This document shows, piece by piece, positions 32,501 through 42,815 of a DNA stretch of 64,000 bases. The position numbers were made by a program, and so were the translations under genes. Numbering within the stretch: position 1 is the stretch's first letter; every line of letters begins with the position of its first letter. Origin of the DNA: Strix aluco (lineage: Eukaryota; Chordata; Aves; Strigiformes; Strigidae); NCBI RefSeq assembly GCF_031877795.1, contig NC_133957.1, forward strand, positions 4,145,009 to 4,209,008. The letters are read 5' to 3'. The notes beneath the pieces were generated by a model, which made no database searches, was not told the DNA's origin, and saw only the letters and a list, made by a program, of their open reading frames with translations.

Positions 32501-34028
32501 TGTTGCAAATCAAGAACTAGGTAGAACTACAATACCCGTCAATGAAGTCATGGCATGTATTACAGGTTGAATTTCTAACCCTTTGGTGCAACCAAAGTGA
32601 AGTTTTCCTCTTCTTTTTATCCTAACTTTATAAATAAACCATGTGAGCCACTTCAGTTTTCAGTCTAACCTGCAAGACAACAATCCAGGTAGAGATGCAA
32701 TATTGGCAAACAAAATTGAGGATGCTTACAGTTCTTTCAATATTAACGTTTATTCAGGATTCCTGTTTTCTTTTCTGAACAGGAGTAGGTGGAAACTACT
32801 TGCATATTTTAAAATATTTTCCTATATATTTCACTGTAAACTAGCAATCTGGTGGGAAAAGGACTACAAAAACATAGTACGCTGAAGAAATCCAGGACAC
32901 AAATGGACTCAGAACAGTGAACAAGTCTGCTACACTGACTCACTGCATATTACACATTTGCACAGCAAACACTTCCTGGATTATTCCATCCCCGCCTGCA
33001 CTTCAGACTCCCAGCTTTTTGTCACCTCTATTTATTTGTTTATAAACACAGAGAGCCAGGCTGCAATTCTCTAACTCTACAAGTCAGCTTCAGCAAACTA
33101 ATGACTACCCTGGGGTTAAGATACTCTGCCACAGGATCAAATATGCTGTGCTCCAGCCCTTACAGTTTCAAAACCAATGGAACTGAAAAAAAACCCCAAA
33201 ACCCAAACCAAACCAAAACACCCTTTCAGGCATGTTATCACAGGCAACCTGGCCTGAAATTTTTAGGCTCGTCCTCCCTCATTCTGTGGACCTCCTATGT
33301 CCCTGGTCTGAGACTAAGCTAAAATAAGCACCAAACAGGTGCAGTCCACAGGTAAATTCATTACCCAAGAACCAAAAAAAAAAATCTTACAGAGCACCAG
33401 TGGTGTTATTCTAATTCAAAGCCATGCAGATACAAAGCTTTGGTTGTATTTTGGAGAGAAGTAGCAATGAGGAGCATGTACACATCTTCTCAATTTACAC
33501 AAACTCTATTAACCAATGCCAAGAGTGTAATGAAACAGACTTCTGGCACAGCTGCTGGCAGATTTATGTTCAAGGGGTTGCTGGCACTCTGCCATTTCTG
33601 TTTACATTTCTATTCTATGTTTACCCTGTTTCTATATTACAGGAAAGTCATACTAGTTCTTATTCATTTTTTTCCCTTTGAAAATAAAGCAAATACAGTA
33701 CAGCTTAATAAAGTAACATGAAAATATTAATAGCATTCCTTGCAAAAAATCAGATACTGTTGGCTTAGGTATATTCACATATCACACGTATCAAAAGGAA
33801 AGAACCACATCTAGGAGTTCAGTATTTCTTCCTAATTTCTTTTCAGAACTGGGAAAAAAACGTACTAAAAACAACTAGCCTTAGGTAGACACCTGTTTGA
33901 AATATGTTTTAATGCTCTTTCTCCCTTTAAATTGCAGGACTAGAAGACTAACAGTCAAACATAACTATATAATGACATATGATAAATGTGTAAATCAAAC
34001 GGGACAGAACAGTTCTAAAACTGTGTAG
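29521..34028. other. Intergenic sequence upstream of PANK1, no gene seen
   Basis: AT-rich unique-looking DNA. Short open frames (for example 30581-30956) have no splice context or recognisable homology. A small (TA)n tract is near 32490. Confidence 0.5.
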
Positions 34029-34033
34029 AATTC
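34029..34033. repeat. Target-site duplication AATTC, left copy (34-40 kb provirus)
   Basis: AATTC before the LTR start at 34034, repeated at 40008-40012 after the other LTR. Confidence 0.9.
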
Positions 34034-34395
34034 TGTGCTGGTTTAGCCCCTGCCGGGGTCTGAGACCACGCGGCCGCTGCCCCTCCCCCACAAAGGGAGT
34101 GAAATACAAAGCCCCGAGACTGAAATAAGGAAAGGTTTAATACAACAGTGCAATAGCAACACAACAAACAACAACAATAACAGTAACAGTAATAGTGATA
34201 GCAATGAACAGAGCAAAATAGCTACCAAATACAGCAGTTTGAAGCACGATGTACAAAACCACGAGTGCACCGCGCTCCGCGCCAGGAAAAATGTGACCTG
34301 CCAGGATGTGACGTCCGCATGGTATCTGAATAACCCGGCTAGAGCTCCCCCCCACTGCTGGGGAAACTTAACCCTATCCTGGTTAAACCAGGACA
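34034..34395 (-). repeat. 3' LTR of the 34-40 kb class III provirus
   Basis: 362 bp, plus-strand TGTGCTGG...CCAGGACA. An ATTAAA signal on the minus strand (near 34137) and a TTG/TTA-rich R-like region are visible. On the internal side a purine-rich AGAATAAAGGGGTGGA (34397-34412, minus strand) fits a polypurine tract. Confidence 0.93.
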
Positions 34396-34491
34396 TAATC
34401 CACCCCTTTATTCTATACCATGTGCGTCACATCCAGCTGCCACTTAGCAATGAGCATTGACAAAGAAAAATTAACAAAAGCACAGTATAAC

Positions 34492-37400
34492 TCACGGTGT
34501 GTTTTCACCCACAATCAAGTCCCCTTGTGGCACGCATCGGACCTCTCCGTCCTTCTGCATCACCCACCAGGTGCACCCAGGTCCTTGAGCAAAAACAATC
34601 CCGTGGAGGGGTTTGCCTTTTCCCGGTGCAGGACTAACCCAGACCATTTTTCCCAGCAGGTCCCTCATGCGCACCACAGGGACTCTATCCCCGTCCACAA
34701 CACGTGGAAGTTTTGACTGAGCCGGGCCAGCTCGATTGGCAGATCCTCTTGTGTTCACTAACCAAGTGGCCTTTGTCAGATGTGTGTCCCAGTGTTTGAA
34801 GGTTCCACCCCCCATTGCTCTCAATGTAGTTTTTAACAGTCCATTGTAGCGCTCGATCTTCCCGGAGGCTGGTGCGTGGTAGGGGATGTGGTAGACCCAC
34901 TCGATGCCGTGTTCTTCTGCCCAGGCATCTATGAGGTTATTTCGGAAGTGAGTCCCGTTGTCCGACTCAATCCTCTCTGGGGTGCCGTGTCGCCACAGGA
35001 CTCGCTCTTCAAGGCCCAGGATGGTGTTTCGGGCGGTGGCGTGGGACACTGGATAAGTTTCGAGCCACCCAGTGGTTGCTTCCACCATTGTGAGCACGTG
35101 GCGCTTGCCTCGGCGGGTCTGTGGCAGTGTGATGTAGTCGATCTGCCAGGCCTCTCCATATTTATATTTAATCCATCGATCTTCATTCTGCTGGGGCTTC
35201 ACCCGTTTGGCTTGTTTGATTGCAGCACATATCTCACATCCGTGGATGATCTCTGCGATGGTGTCAATGGTGAGGTCCACCCCTCGATCTCGAGCCCACC
35301 TATATGTTGCATCTCTGCCTTGGTGGCCCGAGGTCTCATGGGCCCACCGGGCTATGAACAGTTCACCTTTACGCTGCCAGTCCAAGTCCACCTGAGCCAC
35401 CTCAATCTTAGCAGCTTGGTCTGCCTGCTGGTTATGCTGATGTTCATCAGTGGCTCGACTCTTGGGTATATGGGCGTCCACATGGCGCACCTTCACAACG
35501 AGGTTCTCCACCCGGGCTGCAATGTCCTGCCATACTTCAGCGGCCCAGATGGGTTTGCCCTTGCGTTGCCAGTTGCTCTGTTTCCATTGCTGCAACCACA
35601 TCCACAGGGCACTTGTCATCACCCACGAGTCAGTGTAGATATAGAGCCTCGGCCACTTTTCTCGCTCAGCAATCTCCAAAGCCAATTGGATGGCTTTCAC
35701 CTCTGCGAACTGGCTCGATTCCCCTTGTCCCTCAACAGCTTCAGTGGTTTCTTGTGTGGGATGCCACACTGCAGCCTTCCATCGTCGATGTTTTCCCACA
35801 ATGCGACAAGACCCATCAGTGAACAGGGCATATTGTTTTTCTTCCTCTGGCAGCTCGTTATATGGTGGGGCCTCCTCAGCACGTTTCACCTCTTGTTCTG
35901 GTGACATCCCAGCATCCTTGCTCTCTGGCCAGTTCATGATCATTTCCACTAATCCTGGGGGGTCGCGGTTCCCTATTCGAGCCCGTTGTGTTATCAACGC
36001 AACCCATTTACTCCACGTGGCATCTGTTGCATGATGTGTGGAGGGAGCCTTTCCTTTGAACATCCATCCCAGCACCGGCAGTCGAGGTGCCAGGAGGAGC
36101 TGTGTCTCAGTGCCGACCACTTCTGAGGCAGCTCGAATTCCTTCATACGCTGCCAGTATCTCCTTCTCAGTCAGGGTATAGTTAGCTTCAGAGCCTTTGT
36201 ATCCCCGGCTCCAAAAGCCTAGAGGTCGGCCTCGGGATTCCCCATCTGCTCTCTGCCAAAGGCTCCAGGAAGGGCCATTCTCCCCGGCTGCGGTGTAGAG
36301 CACGTTCTTAATCTCCTGCCCTGTCCGGACTGGCCCGAGAGCCACTGCCTGGGTAATCTCCTGCTTAATTTGTTCAAAGGCTTGTTGTTGCTCTGGGCCC
36401 CATTTAAAATCGTTCTTCTTGCGGGTTACGTGGTAGAGAGGGCTCACAATCAGGCTGTAGTTTGGGATGTGCATCCTCCAGAACCCCACAGCGCCCAGGA
36501 AAGATTGAGTCTCCTTTTTGGTGGTTGGTGGGGCCATGGCTGTTATCTTGTTTATCACCTCCATTGGGATGTGGCGACGCCCATCTTGCCATTTTATTCC
36601 TAGGAACTGAATCTCCCTTCCAGGCCCCTTAACTTTCTGTCGCTTGATGGCAAAACCGGCCTTCAGGAGGATTTCAATTACCTTCTTTCCTTTCTCAAAG
36701 ACTTCCTCAGCTGTGTCCCCCCATACAATGATATCATCAATGAACTGCAGGTGTTCTGGAGCCCCACCTTTCTCCAGTGCAGTATGGACCAGTCTATGGC
36801 AAATGGTGGAGCTGTGTTTCCACCCCTGGGGCAATCGATTCCAGGTGTACTGGATACCCCTCCAAGTGAACGCAAACTGTGGCCTGCACTCTGGTGCTAT
36901 TGGAATGGAGAAAAACGCGTTAGCGATGTCAATCGTGGCGTACCACTTGGCTGCCTTCGACTCCAGCTCATACTGGAGCTCTAGCATGTCTGGCACTGCA
37001 GCACTCATCGCTGGCGTAACTTCATTCAGGCCACGGTAGTCCACGGTCAGTCTCCATTCGCCATTAGGTTTCCTCACTGGCCATATAGGGCTGTTGAAAG
37101 GTGAGTGAGTCTTGCTGATCACCTCCTGGCTTTCTAGTCGACGGATCAGCTGATGGATGGGGACCAGGGAATCTCGGTTAGTACGGTACTGCCGCCGGTG
37201 CACCGTCTTGGTAGCAATTGGCACTCGCTGCTCTTTGACCTTAAGCGACCCCACCACCGAGGGGTCCTCTGAGAGGCCGGGTAAAGGGGACAATTGCTCA
37301 ACCTCCTCCAGGGCAGCTATACCAAAGGCCCACCGGTACCCTTTTGGGTCTTTAAAGTACCCTCTCCTGAGATAGTCTATACCTAGGATGCACGGGGCAT

Positions 37401-37671
37401 CTGGGCCAGTCACAATGGGGTGCTTATGCCAGTCCTTCCCAGTTAAGCTTACTTCAGCTTCTAATAGGGTCAGCTGTTGGGACCCCCCTGTCACTCCGGA
37501 GATGCAGATGGATTCAAGCCCACTGTGGCTTGATGGCATCAGAGTGCACTGTGCGCCAGTGTCTACCAAGGCCTTGTATTCTTGTGGTTCTGATGTGCCA
37601 GGCCATCGGATCCACACCTTCCAGTAAATCCGATTATCCCTTTCCTCCACCTGGCTGGAGGCAGGGCCCCT
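34492..37671 (-). CDS. pol: pol polyprotein of the 34-40 kb class III provirus (protease, RT, RNase H, integrase), open
   Basis: About 1060 codons with no internal stop, continuing the gag frame after TAG; no ATG start is needed or present at its beginning. Protease: ALVDTGAQCTLMPSS. RT: LTVDYRGLNE, LPQGWKHSSTI and the catalytic box FIDD (F in place of Y). RNase H: LFTDGSCR, YIYTDSWV and a VDAHI box. Integrase: an HETSGHQG...CEICAAIK zinc finger, AWQIDYITLP, IESDNGTHF and SGKIERYNG supplying D,D,E, then an SH3-like C-terminus. No dUTPase domain, although many ERV-L elements have one. All catalytic residues that can be checked are present. Products would copy and integrate the element; activity is not shown. 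Confidence 0.92.
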   Translation of the reverse strand, partial: RGPASSQVEERDNRIYWKVWIRWPGTSEPQEYKALVDTGAQCTLMPSSHSGLESICISGVTGGSQQLTLLEAEVSLTGKDWHKHPIVTGPDAPCILGIDYLRRGYFKDPKGYRWAFGIAALEEVEQLSPLPGLSEDPSVVGSLKVKEQRVPIATKTVHRRQYRTNRDSLVPIHQLIRRLESQEVISKTHSPFNSPIWPVRKPNGEWRLTVDYRGLNEVTPAMSAAVPDMLELQYELESKAAKWYATIDIANAFFSIPIAPECRPQFAFTWRGIQYTWNRLPQGWKHSSTICHRLVHTALEKGGAPEHLQFIDDIIVWGDTAEEVFEKGKKVIEILLKAGFAIKRQKVKGPGREIQFLGIKWQDGRRHIPMEVINKITAMAPPTTKKETQSFLGAVGFWRMHIPNYSLIVSPLYHVTRKKNDFKWGPEQQQAFEQIKQEITQAVALGPVRTGQEIKNVLYTAAGENGPSWSLWQRADGESRGRPLGFWSRGYKGSEANYTLTEKEILAAYEGIRAASEVVGTETQLLLAPRLPVLGWMFKGKAPSTHHATDATWSKWVALITQRARIGNRDPPGLVEMIMNWPESKDAGMSPEQEVKRAEEAPPYNELPEEEKQYALFTDGSCRIVGKHRRWKAAVWHPTQETTEAVEGQGESSQFAEVKAIQLALEIAEREKWPRLYIYTDSWVMTSALWMWLQQWKQSNWQRKGKPIWAAEVWQDIAARVENLVVKVRHVDAHIPKSRATDEHQHNQQADQAAKIEVAQVDLDWQRKGELFIARWAHETSGHQGRDATYRWARDRGVDLTIDTIAEIIHGCEICAAIKQAKRVKPQQNEDRWIKYKYGEAWQIDYITLPQTRRGKRHVLTMVEATTGWLETYPVSHATARNTILGLEERVLWRHGTPERIESDNGTHFRNNLIDAWAEEHGIEWVYHIPYHAPASGKIERYNGLLKTTLRAMGGGTFKHWDTHLTKATWLVNTRGSANRAGPAQSKLPRVVDGDRVPVVRMRDLLGKMVWVSPAPGKGKPLHGIVFAQGPGCTWWVMQKDGEVRCVPQGDLIVGENTP

Positions 37672-37674
37672 CTA
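37597..37674 (-). promoter_or_regulatory. Candidate Gag-Pol readthrough pseudoknot of the 34-40 kb provirus
   Basis: The gag stop TAG is 37672-37674. After a 10-base spacer, CCTCCA (37656-37661, minus strand) pairs with TGGAGG (37644-37649) around the loop GCCAGG (37650-37655). That loop is exactly complementary to CCTGGC 41 bases after the stem (37597-37602). Stop, spacer, stem and loop pairing make an H-type pseudoknot possible, as in gammaretroviral readthrough. Seen: the same frame, the stop and the complementarity. Inferred: folding and function. Confidence 0.6.
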
Positions 37675-39306
37675 ATCCTGCTCACCATCACTCACTTGAT
37701 CTAAGAGTGACTCCTGCAGGAATGACTTACTGGTCCCCTCAAGAGGGTCAAGCATACTGCTGGCCATTCTATTCTGTCTGGAGGATTTCTGACTAGACAC
37801 TGGAGCTGCATCTCTCTTGGAAGACTCCCCTTTCATGGTGGTCTTCCCTTTCAGTTGCTGTACTCGTGCAGCTAGGGCGGAAGTGGGCTGCCCATGCCAC
37901 CTTCTCATGTTCTCCCCATTGTCACGGAGGAAGAACCACAGGGTGCCCCGTGGTGTGTACCTTCTACTGCCCTTCTCTTGGGTGGGGAAACGCCTGCTTC
38001 TAATGGCTGAGACATCGGCCCGTGCAGGTGAAACATAGGACATGTCCTGTTCCATTTTTTGGAGCCTCTGAGACAGTTCCTCTACGGCTGAAACCAAAGC
38101 ATGTTGGGAGGAAGGGAGACTTCCCTCATAGTGCCGGAGCTGCATAGTCACTTCATCCACTGTCTGATTGTCTCGCCACCAGGATGCTGCTGCTAATGCT
38201 TTGGAATGTCCCTCTGGTCCACTTTGCAGGAACTTCCGCCACATCAGCTGTGTGCAAGGGACCAGATCTGGATCCAATGGTGACTGCTCATCATTCAGAT
38301 CACCATAGATCATATCAAACACAGCCATTTCCCTGAGGTTTTGGATGCCTTTCTCCATGTCGGTCCACTTGCCTAACCGACATAGAGAATCATCCTTGTA
38401 GGGGTACCTCTCCCTCACAGCGAGCAGGAGTCGCTTCCAAAGGCTGAGGGTTTGAGCCTGTTTCCCTATTGCCTTGTCAATACCAACCTGCTTGGCTAAA
38501 TGTCCCACCTGCTTGGCCTCTCTCCCCTCCAATTCCAAACCAGCAGCTCCAGTATCCCAGCACCGGAGCAACCAGGTGCAAATTTGCTCGCCTGGACTGC
38601 GGCTGTAATCCTTCCGCATATCTCGCAACTCACTGAGGGATAGAGATCGGATGGTTACCTCCGGCTCTTCCTCCTGCTCTCGTGATGGGCCTGGTTCATT
38701 ATCACCCTGTGCACTGCGAGGGGATTTTTTGGTATATTTGGTTTTTCGTATCGGGGCAACTGATACTGGCACTGCTTGTCCCTTCGGCTCAGCTGCTGTG
38801 CTGGTGGAGGCGACCGGTACTGGCGCTGCCTGTCCCCCTGGCCCAGCTGCTGTACCAGCAGGTTCACTTTCAGACCCTGCAGCTCTTTCGCCCCCTTGGG
38901 GGCAGTGAACAGTGTTAAAGATGACACGGTAAGCATGGGCAAGCCCCCAGCACATCGCAAGGATTTGTGTCTCCCGGGATTTGTCAGATCGGCAGCACAC
39001 CTTTTCCAAATGCTCCACCAGTTTATCAGGACTCTGCACTTGTTCGACAGTGAGATCCCAAAGCATTGGGGGTGACCACTGACTCAGGCACTTGCCCATC
39101 TTTTCCCACACACCTTGCCATTTATAACTATCTGCCCCCGGGGCAGGTTTCCGGGTGGTGCTATTGTTGGAGAAGTACCGCATGGCCCAAAACAAGATCT
39201 GGCAGACATTTAGAAAGCATTGTGCCACGAACACAGTGGCCAGGAGGCTCCAGGGATAGCTGAAACTCTCAAAAACTGAGAGGATCTCCTCCCCTGGCTC
39301 ACCCAT
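37672..39306 (-). CDS. gag: gag polyprotein of the 34-40 kb class III provirus, 544 aa, open
   Basis: ATG at 39304-39306 gives MGEPGEEIL, with glycine 2 available for myristoylation; an open GTG-started extension upstream has no ATG. Residues about 18-44 form a strongly hydrophobic segment (SLLATVFVAQCFLNVCQILF), unusual for a gag. A Pro/Ala/Val-rich low-complexity region (GQAAPVPVAS and similar, near 38830-38750) follows, then the class III capsid segment SPGEQICTWLLRCWDTGAAG. The C-terminal third is basic and contains RGTLWFFLRDNGENMR; no zinc knuckle. The frame ends with TAG and pol follows in phase. Confidence 0.88.
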   Translation of the reverse strand: MGEPGEEILSVFESFSYPWSLLATVFVAQCFLNVCQILFWAMRYFSNNSTTRKPAPGADSYKWQGVWEKMGKCLSQWSPPMLWDLTVEQVQSPDKLVEHLEKVCCRSDKSRETQILAMCWGLAHAYRVIFNTVHCPQGGERAAGSESEPAGTAAGPGGQAAPVPVASTSTAAEPKGQAVPVSVAPIRKTKYTKKSPRSAQGDNEPGPSREQEEEPEVTIRSLSLSELRDMRKDYSRSPGEQICTWLLRCWDTGAAGLELEGREAKQVGHLAKQVGIDKAIGKQAQTLSLWKRLLLAVRERYPYKDDSLCRLGKWTDMEKGIQNLREMAVFDMIYGDLNDEQSPLDPDLVPCTQLMWRKFLQSGPEGHSKALAAASWWRDNQTVDEVTMQLRHYEGSLPSSQHALVSAVEELSQRLQKMEQDMSYVSPARADVSAIRSRRFPTQEKGSRRYTPRGTLWFFLRDNGENMRRWHGQPTSALAARVQQLKGKTTMKGESSKRDAAPVSSQKSSRQNRMASSMLDPLEGTSKSFLQESLLDQVSDGEQD

Positions 39307-39621
39307 AGAGGGGGTGAGACCCCAAACAAAAGACCAGGCAGCAAACAGGTAGCGGTGCACCCCCACAAGCAGCGAAACGAGCCCATTATAAGCAGACAGT
39401 AACCACTAGAGCAAAACAAGTCCCTTGATACATTTTCCACCAAGAACAAACACCAGCACTGGGAACACACAGGGGATATAAGGATTAATCCAGCCCCACC
39501 ACGCAAGCAAATTGGCCAGCATTGTAAACGCTTATCAATCAATACAAGTAAAACCAGAAAAAAATTACACCTAACAGATTGCTCTAACACTTCTCCTTTT
39601 GTCCTTATTTCAGTCTTCTCC

Positions 39622-39641
39622 AGCCTCACGTTGGAGCGCCA
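39622..39641 (-). other. Primer-binding site, tRNA-Lys(1,2)-like (34-40 kb provirus)
   Basis: Minus strand TGGCGCTCCAACGTGAGG, close to but not identical with the primer site complementary to tRNA-Lys1,2 that foamy viruses and several other retroviruses use. It lies four bases inside the 5' LTR. Confidence 0.65.
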
Positions 39642-39645
39642 AAGT

Positions 39646-40007
39646 TGTGCTGGTTTAGCCCCTGCCGGGGTCTGAGACCACGCGGCCGCTGCCCCTCCCC
39701 CACAAAGGGAGTGAAATACAAAGCCCCAAGACTGAAATAAGGAAAGGTTTAATACAACAGTGCAATAGCAACACAACAAACAACAACAATAACAGTAACA
39801 GTAATAGTGATAGCAATGAACAGAGCAAAATAGCTACCAAATACAGCAGTTTGAAGCACGATGTACAAAACCACGAGTGCACCGCGCTCCCGCGCCAGGA
39901 AAATGTGACCTGCCAGGATGTGACCTCCGCATGGTATCTGAATAACCCGGCTAGAGCTCCCCCCCACTGCTGGGGAAACTTAACCCTATCCTGGTTAAAC
40001 CAGGACA
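39646..40007 (-). repeat. 5' LTR of the 34-40 kb class III provirus
   Basis: 362 bp, near-identical to 34034-34395. Differences seen: one A/G, one C/G and two offsetting single-base indels (C-run and A-run). Confidence 0.93.
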
Positions 40008-40012
40008 AATTC
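40008..40012. repeat. Target-site duplication AATTC, right copy (34-40 kb provirus)
   Basis: Matches 34029-34033. Confidence 0.9.
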
Positions 40013-42158
40013 TTATCTGGAAAATGCAATGACAAAGTACTTAGAAAGGGACCCAAAGTGCTCTAGTATTATCAGTGCCATCACAGGAAAGCTAAGACTT
40101 ACTATGACAACAGCTAGCTAGCACGAGAATTCTGCTTTCCCCCAACACTAACGCATCTGAGAGGGGAAACTGATTGCAGATGATAGAGGAAGTGAAGGGC
40201 ATAAATTTAGTCATATGCCTAAATCTTTGACAGATTGAGGCCAAGAAAGATTATATTGAGACCATCAGTTCCTTTCCTTTTCTCCCCACCCACCTCCCAG
40301 TGCAGGCTCCTTTCAATTATGCCTTCTGTGACACTTAAACAAAACCTGTTGATTTAATAAAAAGCCCGCTTCCCCTGCACAGTTGAAGCTCATCTCCCCT
40401 TCACTTTCATCAAGGATGAGAAAGATGGAGAAAGGCACTCCTGTCTAAGCGGGAGTTTAGCTTTGGCAGTCTGAACAGCCCTCAGGAGGCGTGTTCTTTC
40501 ACTTCACTGATGACAAATAGGGCATAGATAGATCTCCTGGCCCAAGTGCCAAGCTGAATGTCCAGGAAAGGCGGTATGAACGCTACCTGGAAAAAGCTGT
40601 CTGGACTAGAACATAACAACAATAGCCAAGACTAGGGAATAACAGTCAGAAGAGTACACAGGTGTATCCTGGTCTTACCAGCCTGCCCATCCCTGCGGCC
40701 AGACTTTGTCGTGGCCCAAGTGGTTTCTACAGTTATTCTCTGGCAGTGCTGAGATGTGGTTAGAGATTGTGGTTGCCGTCTTTCATCCCAACTGAAAAAA
40801 AGCATGCAGCAGTCACAAAACAGCAAGAACCTTTTCCTTCTAAAGCTTTTCCTGCCGATACCTCTGTTTCTCTGTGTCCAACTAGACAATCACAACTTAA
40901 TTTGCAGGTGCATTTACTCTCCACAACTTTAACTGATCCCTGGCAGAGCTGTTGGTTGCCCATCTTTGGTAGGAAACAAAAACCTTCAGTGCCTTAGTTC
41001 AGACATTTCAAATAAACTCCACAAATTAGTAAACATTTAGAATCTAGTCCTTGATTATTGCTTAGGATTACAAGCCAGTGAAGATAAAGTAGGTGTTAAG
41101 AGGTGAATCATCTTTTTTCCATGCCATAAGTTCTATTCTGCAGAGAGTTTGTAAAAAAGGAAAAACCAGGTAATTGATTCAAACTATTAGGTATGTAAAA
41201 AAGCTAAAAATCTCATTTCAAATACACTGTCCTTTGCTCCCATCCACTCTACCTTGTACCTAAGTATTTGGCTCAGTGTACTGCTGCTTATCTTTAACTA
41301 TCAAACTTAAATATACAAAATGTAATTGAAAAACAGGCAAGTTAACAACCCAGAGATTGAGAATTACTGTTCATCATCATAAAAATGATTGTAACAAGTG
41401 ACAGAGCATTTGGTAGAGAGAACTTGGTAGAGAAAAGCCTTTGTTCCTGACTGCTCCCCCACAGACAATTACCCTCATGTATGTAAACTACTGGTTTTGC
41501 TCGGCTGAATGTCTTCACTTTTTTTTCCAACTCAGCATTTTTATATGGACCTTCATAATGCCATCAGGAGGGAAGTAACAGCTTCAAAACAAGCACTTTG
41601 AAAGACAGTAACAGAATGGCTGACAATTACAAAAGACTCTCTCTTCCTTATTCAGCACTACCACATCTGAAGAGGAGGAGAAACTGGTTCTCCTATCAGT
41701 ACTCAGCTGCATGGAGGTTTTTCACTTGCATTGGTCTGTATTCCCAGAGTTTAAATGCTGACATGAAATTCCCATGGATATTAATGATTATGAATCAGAT
41801 AAGAACAGGGAACCAGACTTTCTATGTCTGTATGTGGAAGGGGGAAAAAAAGCATCTCTCTGAACTGTTCTAGCTAGACATACATACCTCCAAACCAGAC
41901 AAAACTGGCTTACTCCTCTAACCCAGGAGGGAACACACAGTGTCCATCAGAGGCTAGAAAGGTCACAGAGCTTCTATTTTCCTTCTTCCAAACTAGTCCA
42001 CAGATGGGAATCGGTGCAAAACAGAAACACACCACACCTTTGGTTTTGCTCCTCAATCACCTTCAGTAGCAGGGAAGTGTATGTCTGAAAGAGCATTTAA
42101 GCACAGAGTTAAGTCCAAACACCACAACTAATCTAGAGTTAAGACTTTAGTACTTGAA
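40013..42158. other. Intergenic sequence, no gene seen
   Basis: Unique-looking, no convincing exon or repeat. Confidence 0.5.
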
Positions 42159-42815
42159 CAACTGTCATGGTCCACTCGGTGGACTCGTGATGGTTCGTTT
42201 GCTACGATCTCGAAAGTGCAAAATTAAGGTGACCAACACCAAAGGGGATAGCATCAATCAAACAGTGAAACTTTATTGGTTTGCCTGTGAAGAGGCACGC
42301 GATAGTTAGAGATGGGTAAAAAAAAGGAGAAAAGTAAAGTAAAGTTTAGAGAGAAGAGGGAGAGAGGTTATAGCTCCCACCGCTGATCTCACGACGTCCT
42401 AACGGTCCCGGGTCCAGCTGATGCTGCGTCGTCGATCGTCATGGTCCTTGCTGGGGAAGCTTCCAATTTTTGTTGTCCAGAAGTCATCTTTTATGCTTAG
42501 TAACACACCTTGCTCCTCCTCTGCCTCAGGGGTCTCCGCCCTTCTCAGAATTCAATTATCATATCTCCACCCCTCTCGAGCAAGGCCATCGCGCGTGCGT
42601 GGGGGGGGGGGGTGTCCGAGGTGTGGTCAGTCTCGGAGGCGGGTAACCTTCAACCAGGAGGTGTGTTTTGGTATTATAATGAAGCAAAGTTCATCTGAGG
42701 TTCATGATTTCTTCATCGGTGTTATGGCAACAGTCGCGATCCATCTTTTTGACAATGGCTATGCAATTATCTCTAACAGCTCCGGCTAGGCCCAGGTACC
42801 GAACAATAGCACAAC
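42159..42815 (-). repeat. Probable solo LTR, minus strand, 4-bp duplication CAAC
   Basis: The LTR is 42163-42811 (649 bp), TGTCATGG...AATAGCA. CAAC stands on both sides (42159-42162 and 42812-42815). An AATAAA on the minus strand (42272-42277) near the left end fits R/U5 there, so the sense is minus. The duplication is short and simple, and the ends share only TG/CA, so confidence is moderate. Four bases suggests class I. Confidence 0.65.

Larger units (their letters stand above)
34034..40007 (-). mobile_element. Young env-less class III ERV provirus with open gag and pol
   Basis: 5974 bp on the minus strand: 362-bp LTRs at both ends, AATTC duplication, Lys-type primer site, gag (39306-37672), one TAG, then pol in the same frame (37671-34492). 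Only about 96 bases lie between pol and the 3' LTR, so there is no env. The LTRs differ by two substitutions and two compensating single-base indels. Gag, pol, LTRs, primer site and polypurine-like tract are all present without internal stop or shift, which makes this the most complete element in the window. Class III assignment rests on gag and RT similarity to the other elements and on the 5-bp duplication. Confidence 0.93.

Noticed and set aside
34876-36603. Plus-strand frames up to 342 codons opposite the class III pol
   Set aside because: Mirror-strand shadows of a long intact coding frame with no independent motifs.
39210-39779. 189-codon minus frame across the 5' LTR and leader of the class III provirus
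   Set aside because: It crosses the LTR boundary and primer site in a different frame from gag and has no recognisable domain.
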